NCBI GenBank assembly: GCA_035541995.1
Contig: DATKMG010000033.1
Span: 1 to 28,275, forward strand
Length of the DNA stretch: 28,275 bases
Source of the DNA: DATKMG01 sp035541995
GTDB taxonomy: Bacteria > Acidobacteriota > Terriglobia > Versatilivoradales > Versatilivoraceae
Direction of reading: 5' to 3'
Shown here: in pieces, positions 22,431-28,275 of the stretch
Layout of the letters: every line of letters starts with the position of its first letter
How positions within the stretch are numbered: position 1 is the stretch's first letter
Position numbers and translations under genes: made by a program
Notes under the pieces: model-generated
Told to the model about the DNA's origin: nothing
Database searches by the model: none
The model's input: the letters and a program-made list of their open reading frames with translations, nothing else

Positions 22431-23237
22431 CTAAGGCAAGTAGGGTTGCAGTTCCGTGCTTTCGACAAACTTGCGGAGCGCCGCTTCCACGACCGGGCGG
22501 TTAAACAACTCACAAAAGATAGTGATCTCCTGCTTTAGTTCCTGCTCCGGGATTGACTTGATGAACTGCTTGACAGACTGGGCTGCTGCCTGATCAAACT
22601 TGGTGACCTGTATAGCAATCCCTCTAGCCGCACGTAGCGCCTGGCCTTCCCCGACTAATTGGCTCACCAGTCCCGCAGCTGAGGCTTTGTTGGCATTGAA
22701 GCTACGACCGGTAAACAACAGGTCCCTGATTAGCGCATTCCCCAAATCCCTCTTCAACCGAGGAATCCCGCCGAATCCGGGAATAAGCCCTAGACGCAAT
22801 TCCGGAAAGCAGAATCGGGCAGTCCGGTCTGCGACCATCAGGTCACATGTCAATGCCAGTTCAAAGCCTCCGCCAAATGCGACCCCATGAACCGCTGCGA
22901 TGGTGACAAAGGGAGCAGCATCGATGAAGTTGAAGACGCGATGAATCCTCTCCAGGAAACCTCGAACCCCTCTCGCACGCGCTTCGGGAGTCAATGGTTG
23001 AAGGCCACGGTAGAGTTCTCTCAAGTCGGCCCCCGCACTGAAACCAGAAGGCAGAAGGCTGTGAATGACTAGTGCTCTTACGCTGCAGATCTGGGCCTGA
23101 AGACATTCGACAAATTGCTCCAGTTCCCCCAGGGTCACCGAGCCAATTTCGTTGCAGGGCGGGTGATGCAGTGCCAATTCAACGATGGCCCCGGAGAGTC
23201 TCCAGGAAAGGGTGGCCCCTTGGAAAGAATCCAACAT
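22431..23237 (-). CDS. Enoyl-CoA hydratase/isomerase (crotonase) family protein
   Basis: Crotonase-fold enzyme of 268 residues. Oxyanion-hole segments FSAGADL (66-72) and HGVAFGGGFELALTCD (117-132) are present, and both acids used by hydratases appear to be conserved: Glu126 in GGGFELA and Glu146 in FCFPELRLGLIPGFGG. Hydration of a 2-enoyl thioester is therefore chemically plausible, on CoA or on the neighbouring ACP. ATG 23237 is chosen because it starts one base after the methyltransferase stop; the longer frame to 23426 runs inside that gene. The ribosome site is poor, suggesting translational coupling. The C-terminal region (about 200-268) is helical, as expected. Confidence 0.88.
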   Translation of the reverse strand: MLDSFQGATLSWRLSGAIVELALHHPPCNEIGSVTLGELEQFVECLQAQICSVRALVIHSLLPSGFSAGADLRELYRGLQPLTPEARARGVRGFLERIHRVFNFIDAAPFVTIAAVHGVAFGGGFELALTCDLMVADRTARFCFPELRLGLIPGFGGIPRLKRDLGNALIRDLLFTGRSFNANKASAAGLVSQLVGEGQALRAARGIAIQVTKFDQAAAQSVKQFIKSIPEQELKQEITIFCELFNRPVVEAALRKFVESTELQPYLP

Positions 23238-23238
23238 G

Positions 23239-23913
23239 TCAGTATACGAAAGGCAGTAACTTGGCAGTCCTATGTCTATATTGATTATATCGATCACCAA
23301 ACTCGCCAACCAGTAGCTTTTCTTCCTCAATGATCCGAGTTTCCATCCAAATCCACACGAAAAGCGACATAAGGATTCCAACCAGAAAGTTGGCAAACAC
23401 CCAGGAGATTCCCAGGATGATTCCAATTATTCCCAGGTAAGCTGGATGTCGAACGATCCGGTACGGGCCGTGTGTGGCCAGTTTGTGCCCTTCCTGGATG
23501 GCCACAGCCATGCTGAATTGTGGGCCCTGGGCCCGAATCGACTCGATCCGAAGACCCATGGAAAGTGTGAATCCTATTAACCCAGCCCAGCGGATCCAGG
23601 ACGCTGCGTAAATTCCCAACTGATGAGAATCCGCAAAAGGCAGGTAAATAAACCAAAGAGTCAACACGGGAAGTACAACCTGCCAAAAAAAGCGGCGATG
23701 CCTGCGAATCTCTAATTTGCCCCCGGACGTACTAGTATGGGTATCTCTCAGCGCTCCGTAGATCGCAAGTCCTAGCCAGACCGGCATCAGCAGGGCTCGA
23801 GGTAATTGGTCCCAGAATGTTGATATTCTCTGCCAACCCCAGGCTGACAGAGTAACTAGACCGATGCCTACCCAAATGCAGACTGCCCGCAACAAGCGCT
23901 TAGCCAATACCAT
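23239..23913 (-). CDS. Integral-membrane methyltransferase, ICMT/PEMT fold
   Basis: Predicted multi-pass membrane protein (about 224 residues from ATG 23913) with the SAM-binding motif HGPYRIVRHPAYLG and the C-terminal EEEKLLVGEFGDRYNQYRHRTAKLLP, hallmarks shared by isoprenylcysteine carboxyl methyltransferases and phospholipid N-methyltransferases. It should methylate a membrane-embedded carboxylate, amine or thiol from the cytoplasmic side. About six hydrophobic segments can be seen. The frame extends to a TTG at 23976, adding 21 residues; neither start has a clear ribosome site. Within a lipid cluster, methylation of a lipid head group or a fatty carboxylate is more likely than protein prenyl-cysteine methylation; this is inference. 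Confidence 0.82.
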   Translation of the reverse strand: MVLAKRLLRAVCIWVGIGLVTLSAWGWQRISTFWDQLPRALLMPVWLGLAIYGALRDTHTSTSGGKLEIRRHRRFFWQVVLPVLTLWFIYLPFADSHQLGIYAASWIRWAGLIGFTLSMGLRIESIRAQGPQFSMAVAIQEGHKLATHGPYRIVRHPAYLGIIGIILGISWVFANFLVGILMSLFVWIWMETRIIEEEKLLVGEFGDRYNQYRHRTAKLLPFVY

Positions 23914-24151
23914 AGTCTCTGACACACTACTACCCGGCGAGGAGATGAATGCATATCTTAAGACAGAACCAATCAAAACACAAAAACGGAACCCGTTGCC
24001 CCGTTGCCGAGCGCCTATTTGATGCGCCGGACTACTTGCCCCTTGACCGTATCCCCTCTCAAACTGAAAGAATGCAAGTAAGGAAAGTGCCGGGCGTTCA
24101 ATTTACGGTAGCAATCACAAAACCAGGGCGAGGTAATTATTCTCAGTTTTC

Positions 24152-25867
24152 CTACTCCCGATTAGTGTTGCCGGTGGCGTCGATAGGCTGCGAAGCCACA
24201 AGGTAAAGCGCTTCGATTTCCTCTCTATAATGCTCTTCGATGGCGGAGCGCCGGAGTTTCCTGTTGACTGTCAGGAACCCCTTCATCTCACTGAAAGGTT
24301 CTGGACAGAGGTAGAAGCGACGAACCTGTTTATAGTGTGGCAACTGCAGGTTGAGCTTCTCAACGGCCATTGCAGCAGATTTTTGGTTCATCTGGCCCGT
24401 AATGAGCGCGGATATAAATTTTCTACCGTTGCCCACAACCATCACATGTTCGGCCTCTGGTAACAGAACCTGTAGCTTCTGCTCGATGGGCTCAGGGCTG
24501 ATATTATGTCCCCCGCTGGTAATGATTAGATTCTTGAGTCGACCGATAATTCTCCAGTTCCCGGCGGCATCGATTTCCCCTTGATCACCGGTGTGGAGCC
24601 AGCCCTCACGCAGCATTTCTGCAGAAGCCCGGGGACGATTCCAGTACCCCGGAAAGACATTGGGACCTCGGACCAAAATTTCATCATTTATCCCGAGCAG
24701 CATTTCAATGCCCGGGATGGCCGGGCCAACGCGACCAGGAGTGAAGCTGTCCACCTTGTCCATCGTGCAGATTGCAGTAGTTTCCGTTAATCCATAGACT
24801 TGCAGAACTGGAATCCCAATCATCTTGAAGAACTGCTGAGTTTCTTCAGCCAATGGGGCGGATCCACAAATCAACGCTCTCAGATTGGGACCAAATCTAT
24901 ACTTGATTTTCGGAAAAAGAAGGCATCTGGCCAAAACCAGCCACCAATCATCTCCCCTTCTTTTCCGACCCATGCAATCCCGAAACCATGCTTCCTGCCC
25001 GCGCTCAAAGAGATACTTTGCTATTCCACCTTTCTTGTGAATTTGAGCGCTCACCCCATTGCGAACCCGTTCCAGAACGGCGGGGACATTTACAAAGTAG
25101 TGGGGGGCGGCGATCAGGATCTCGTCTGCCAGTCGGTTCAGGTCCATAGAAATCATGAGACTATTGTTCCGAACCAGGCAGCTCAGCAGCGTCATCCAGG
25201 ACGCGGCAAAACAAAAAGGGAGATAATGAAAGACCCGATGCTCTCCAGGGGATTCGGACTTCGCCATCAACTCCTCAAGGCGCGAAGTAGTCCGTTCCAA
25301 CATGAAATTCAAGTTCTTGACATTTAAGACTACGCCCTTTGGCTCTCCTGAGGTGCCGGAAGTGTAAATGATTGTGACCGGATGGTCATCGCGGGAGACT
25401 TCCGGTAGCGGGGCGATAGCCTTCGCTAGCTCAGAATCCTCCAAACCGGAGGACGGATTAGTTTCGAGGATTTGATCATAGGTCAGAATTCTGGGGGCCT
25501 CTTTCCAGCCTGAGTCAAAGGTCTGGCGCCAACGCTCCTCGGAACAGCATAGCAACCTGGGAGCGCAGTCCTTCATCATTTGGACCAATTCATCGGGATC
25601 CTGGCGAGAGTATAGCGGGACAGCAATACCTCCTCCCGCCATGATTGCCAGATCGAAGGCCACCCAACGGCTGCTGTTCGGTCCCAGCAAGGCGCAGCGG
25701 TCTCCCGGCCTTAACCCTGCCTGACCCAATGCGTGGTGGACTCTGCAGATATCGGCCAGCAACTGGCCGCAAGTGGTTGCTACCAACTCAGAGCCATGGA
25801 TTTCGTAGAGGATAGGCTTATCGCGCTGTTGGGCTAGCTTCTGGAAAATAATTTGCAGAAAATTCAT
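24152..25867 (-). CDS. Long-chain acyl-CoA ligase-type AMP-binding enzyme
   Basis: ANL-superfamily ligase, 571 residues from ATG 25867. Signatures are YTSGTSGEPKG (about 168-178), VYGLTETTA, LHTGDQGEIDAAGNWRIIGRLKNLIITSGGHNISP, and a C-terminal LTVNRKLRRSAI containing the presumed catalytic lysine, in the style of long-chain acyl-CoA synthetases. It likely activates fatty acids to acyl-CoA. The start is placed 11 bases after the pyruvyltransferase-like stop; the frame continues to 25945 within that gene but the extra residues (MGELPSKHGAIPS) do not fit. It is only modestly similar to the other ligase of the cluster, so the two probably use different acids or different acceptors. Confidence 0.88.
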   Translation of the reverse strand: MNFLQIIFQKLAQQRDKPILYEIHGSELVATTCGQLLADICRVHHALGQAGLRPGDRCALLGPNSSRWVAFDLAIMAGGGIAVPLYSRQDPDELVQMMKDCAPRLLCCSEERWRQTFDSGWKEAPRILTYDQILETNPSSGLEDSELAKAIAPLPEVSRDDHPVTIIYTSGTSGEPKGVVLNVKNLNFMLERTTSRLEELMAKSESPGEHRVFHYLPFCFAASWMTLLSCLVRNNSLMISMDLNRLADEILIAAPHYFVNVPAVLERVRNGVSAQIHKKGGIAKYLFERGQEAWFRDCMGRKRRGDDWWLVLARCLLFPKIKYRFGPNLRALICGSAPLAEETQQFFKMIGIPVLQVYGLTETTAICTMDKVDSFTPGRVGPAIPGIEMLLGINDEILVRGPNVFPGYWNRPRASAEMLREGWLHTGDQGEIDAAGNWRIIGRLKNLIITSGGHNISPEPIEQKLQVLLPEAEHVMVVGNGRKFISALITGQMNQKSAAMAVEKLNLQLPHYKQVRRFYLCPEPFSEMKGFLTVNRKLRRSAIEEHYREEIEALYLVASQPIDATGNTNRE

Positions 25868-25878
25868 GCCGCTCTGTT

Positions 25879-27291
25879 TTATTCTTCGAAAGTCTCCACC
25901 AGTCTTTGAAGGGATAGCCCCATGCTTGGAAGGTAACTCTCCCACGACAGTGGGCCAAGCCGCACTGGGAATTCCGGGTACCGTTGCAGCACGTGCTCCT
26001 GGAAGTAAACCCCCATCCGGCCCATCACCTTGAGATTGCGCACGACCGTGCGGCCAATAGCCTGGCGCAATTCATTGCCCTCACGCTTCAGCCTGACCAA
26101 AACGTCAACCAACTTGTCATCAAGATCCGGATCATCCACTTCAAGGAGAAGATCCTTTTGGCCTCGTTCTCGCATGAGATTGCGAATTCTCTCGTCCATG
26201 GCGACTCCGGCAGAAGGAATCAGGGCGGGCATGGAGGTCACGATGGCATGGTACCTTGAAGAAATCAGCAAATGACAGGACCGGAGAATGCTGACGAGCT
26301 GGTACATATCATACTGGTCTGAGATAAACAGAGGAACCCCTCCCAAATGGCGAGCCATCATTTCACAAGCCCTGCGGTCCAGAGCCTCCATACCAATCAT
26401 GACCGGAAAGACCCGATGATCTCGACAAAATGAAGTCACACCACTGGAAAAGGCTTTCAGGTAGCCGAGAAATGCTTCCTCAACCCGGCGCCCATTATTG
26501 TGAAAGTAGATTGAGCGGTAGTGGCTATCGCGATACATCTCCAAGCTCTTTCTCAACACGAGCTTCGCGAGCGAAGGACGAACCGGCCACCAGTAGGGAT
26601 TGATCGGGCACAGACCGAGGACCGGGATTCGGCCGTCCCAACCAGCCTCACGCAGAGCTTTGTTTCCAAACTCAGGGCCTAGAGGCTCAAAGGTCCAAGC
26701 GGTATCTGTTCCCAGCTCGGTGGGCACGCCGAGTTTTCCGAGTACGGCCTGTGATTCCTCATTTCGAGTAATCACCAGGGAGTCAGAACAGAAACGTCGA
26801 CACATCCGCTCTAGGAAAGGATCCATGTAGCCGGCTTCAGCACCGTAACCCACGGAAAGCTTATTCTGGGCGGCAGCGATACCCAATGCCTCAATCATCA
26901 TGTTGGTCAGGGCATTGGCAAACTTGCTCTTGAACATTGAGCCTTCGCAGGCAATGACTCCATGGTATTGACTGACTTCCCGGAAGAGAAAAGGAGGATA
27001 GATATCTGGAAGTTTTACCTGACGGGTATTCTGAAAATACCCACGGGAGAGCTCCAGGTTATGGGACAAAACACTCAGGTCGAGGTTGTCCTCGCCCAAG
27101 ATCTGCCGCACCTGGCGGATCATCTCTTCCACTCGAACATCTGCCCCGGTATTCCGGTTCCCGTTATAACCGGCAAACAGCAACTTCAGGGGAACACCGG
27201 GAGCCCAGGGCTTGCCGATCCCCAGCATCCATTGAAGCTTCGACAATTCGACAAGCCCACTCACCCAGAGTTCTAAAATCACGTCCATCAT
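25879..27291 (-). CDS. Polysaccharide pyruvyl transferase-family protein
   Basis: A 470-residue protein. After an N-terminal extension of about 35 residues comes LKLLFAGYNGNRNTGADVRVEEM (about 36-57), matching the family's GyxGxxNxGDE-type motif. Near residues 345-359, SRYHAIVTSMPALIP is the second hallmark (SRxHxxxxAxxxxxP), followed by MDERIRNLM. Family members transfer pyruvate from phosphoenolpyruvate to sugars of cell-surface polymers (CsaB, WcaK), but others have unrelated roles. ATG 27291 with GGGAGG seven bases upstream is clear, and it overlaps the reductase stop (ATGATG arrangement), so translation is coupled. Presence in a lipid cluster hints at ketal formation on, or glycan modification of, a glycolipid; this is inference. 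No signal peptide. Confidence 0.8.
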   Translation of the reverse strand: MMDVILELWVSGLVELSKLQWMLGIGKPWAPGVPLKLLFAGYNGNRNTGADVRVEEMIRQVRQILGEDNLDLSVLSHNLELSRGYFQNTRQVKLPDIYPPFLFREVSQYHGVIACEGSMFKSKFANALTNMMIEALGIAAAQNKLSVGYGAEAGYMDPFLERMCRRFCSDSLVITRNEESQAVLGKLGVPTELGTDTAWTFEPLGPEFGNKALREAGWDGRIPVLGLCPINPYWWPVRPSLAKLVLRKSLEMYRDSHYRSIYFHNNGRRVEEAFLGYLKAFSSGVTSFCRDHRVFPVMIGMEALDRRACEMMARHLGGVPLFISDQYDMYQLVSILRSCHLLISSRYHAIVTSMPALIPSAGVAMDERIRNLMRERGQKDLLLEVDDPDLDDKLVDVLVRLKREGNELRQAIGRTVVRNLKVMGRMGVYFQEHVLQRYPEFPVRLGPLSWESYLPSMGLSLQRLVETFEE

Positions 27292-28275
27292 TGGATTGCC
27301 CTCCCGCCGCTCTGAGGCCAATCCTGGTAAGGGAAGGAAAACTTGTTCTCCATAGCGAACCGGAATAATGGAAAACAGTAGTCGGTGAATGGTGCCGGTC
27401 TTTTCCCGGTTTCCTGGATCACCCGTCTATTATCAAAGATGGTGTTCCAAAGCAAATAGGGGAGAAAAGCCTTCATCAAACTGGCCAAATGACCGATGGT
27501 CGTGCCTCGACGGTTCGCTAGCCAACTAACCAATCCGCGGAAAGAGCCGGCCAGTCCGGGTAAATAGAGTGGACCCCATTGCCCCCTGGCCTTGCTGAGT
27601 GTGTCGGTGACTTGCCTACAGGTCAGAGACATCTCTCCTGAAGAGAGGTGGTAGGTGTCGAAAAGCGGTTTTTCTTTCCGATGCAGAGCGACGATGGATT
27701 CCGCGACAAAGTCGCTGGAGACGATGTCCAGACGAGCATCGGGCCGAAGCGGAAGAATTCTGAGCCTGGCCAGGAAAACAAAGGCCTGCACCATGTCGAA
27801 TTGTGTGGTCTGGGGGTGTCGGCTGTCGCCCATAATAATGCTCGGGCGGAAGATGGTGATAGGAACATCGGGAAGAATCTCCCGGATCATGTGTTCACAA
27901 AATTTCTTGGTGCGCGCATATGGGTCGTAATCGGACCGGTCCCATTCGATGGCTCGGTCTTCCTGGACGGTCTCATTTGACCGCTGCCCTGCTACTGCTA
28001 CCGTACTGATGTGGCTGAACCGCCTCATTCCGTGGTCCGCTACCGCCCTGCGGACAAGTTGAAGGACCTCCAGAGTTCCTCGCAGATTCACGTTGAGGCA
28101 GCTCTTCTCAGACTTGCGGTTGAGCGAGGCCGCACAGTGAATCATGGAATCGGTGGATCTTGTCAATTGGCGGTAGTCGGTTTCATTCAAGCCTAGTCTT
28201 GCACCGGTTATGTCTCCTCGAAAAATCTGGATGCGGGACTGCAACCAATCAGAGAATTGAGGAAAGTCCACATGC
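27288..28275 (-). CDS. Acyl reductase-like SDR (NAD-binding 4/male-sterility type), 5' end outside window
   Basis: Extended short-chain dehydrogenase, related to fatty-acyl-CoA and thioester reductases that release acyl chains as aldehyde or alcohol. The visible 328 residues begin after the glycine-rich nucleotide-binding motif, which must lie beyond the window edge; the frame is open at 28275. Seen are RGDITGARLGL, the IHCAA segment, NLRGTLEVLQL, FSHISTVAVAG, the catalytic YARTK (Tyr and Lys four apart), FRPSIIMGDS and a C-terminal extension with PYLLWNTIFDNRR. These fit the reductase subfamily better than sugar epimerases, although NAD-dependent epimerases share several motifs. The stop overlaps the next gene's start, giving strict coupling with the pyruvyltransferase-like protein. 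Confidence 0.82.
   Translation of the reverse strand, partial: HVDFPQFSDWLQSRIQIFRGDITGARLGLNETDYRQLTRSTDSMIHCAASLNRKSEKSCLNVNLRGTLEVLQLVRRAVADHGMRRFSHISTVAVAGQRSNETVQEDRAIEWDRSDYDPYARTKKFCEHMIREILPDVPITIFRPSIIMGDSRHPQTTQFDMVQAFVFLARLRILPLRPDARLDIVSSDFVAESIVALHRKEKPLFDTYHLSSGEMSLTCRQVTDTLSKARGQWGPLYLPGLAGSFRGLVSWLANRRGTTIGHLASLMKAFLPYLLWNTIFDNRRVIQETGKRPAPFTDYCFPLFRFAMENKFSFPYQDWPQSGGRAIQ

Noticed and set aside
1..28275. CRISPR array, rRNA operon, insertion sequence, phage genes
   Set aside because: No regularly spaced direct repeats, no rRNA-like conserved sequence, no transposase, integrase or phage protein were seen anywhere in the window.

Overview
Organism: the window looks like a bacterial chromosome with roughly balanced base composition, most likely from the Acidobacteriota. 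The best clue is a relic at about 4.1-4.36 kb. It encodes the C-terminal end of an Oar-like, carboxypeptidase-regulatory/TonB-type outer-membrane barrel, ending in a RQIQFGLRLTF-type tail that I associate with acidobacterial Oar proteins. The YncE-type beta-propeller next to it and the palindromic intergenic elements fit the same picture. No rRNA, tRNA or marker gene confirms it, so the phylum is an inference.

Layout. (1) 1-4.1 kb: a coiled-coil fragment open at the window edge, an Mth938-fold protein, a guanylate-kinase-like protein divergent from an arylamine N-acetyltransferase, and a D-threonine-aldolase-like PLP enzyme. (2) 4.1-6.35 kb: the barrel relic, an exported beta-propeller protein, and a Tat-like exported beta-carbonic anhydrase followed by a possible 38-residue membrane microprotein. 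(3) 6.67-15.03 kb, all on the minus strand: a seven-gene sugar operon, transcribed as substrate-binding lipoprotein, fused ABC ATPase, two permeases, BtpA/SgcQ-family TIM barrel, M29 metallopeptidase and FGGY kinase. (4) 15.6-17.7 kb, plus strand: a GlcG/HbpS-family protein and a sugar:H+ symporter of the major facilitator superfamily preceded by a promoter with an internal operator-like palindrome. (5) 17.8-28.3 kb, all on the minus strand: a lipid cluster. In transcription order it has an acyl-reductase-like SDR (cut by the window edge), a polysaccharide-pyruvyltransferase-family protein, an acyl-CoA ligase, an ICMT/PEMT-fold membrane methyltransferase, a crotonase, a stand-alone acyl carrier protein, a second ligase coupled to it, a lipid kinase and a PlsC acyltransferase.

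How the genes work together. The sugar operon appears to import a small sugar or sugar derivative by a heterodimeric ribose-type ABC transporter and phosphorylate it with the FGGY kinase. The SgcQ-like barrel and the peptidase-fold enzyme would carry out unassigned steps. Pairing an SgcQ relative with a metallopeptidase recalls the uncharacterised E. coli sgc cluster. The lipid cluster has tools to activate an acyl chain, load it on an ACP, modify it at the double-bond/hydroxyl level, reduce it, methylate something in the membrane, and make phosphatidic-acid-type products. I do not recognise this combination as a described pathway, and it is the best candidate for an undescribed system here.

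Intergenic DNA around the lipid genes, and at 398-465, is rich in long imperfect palindromes. None were seen between the genes of the sugar operon apart from small hairpins.
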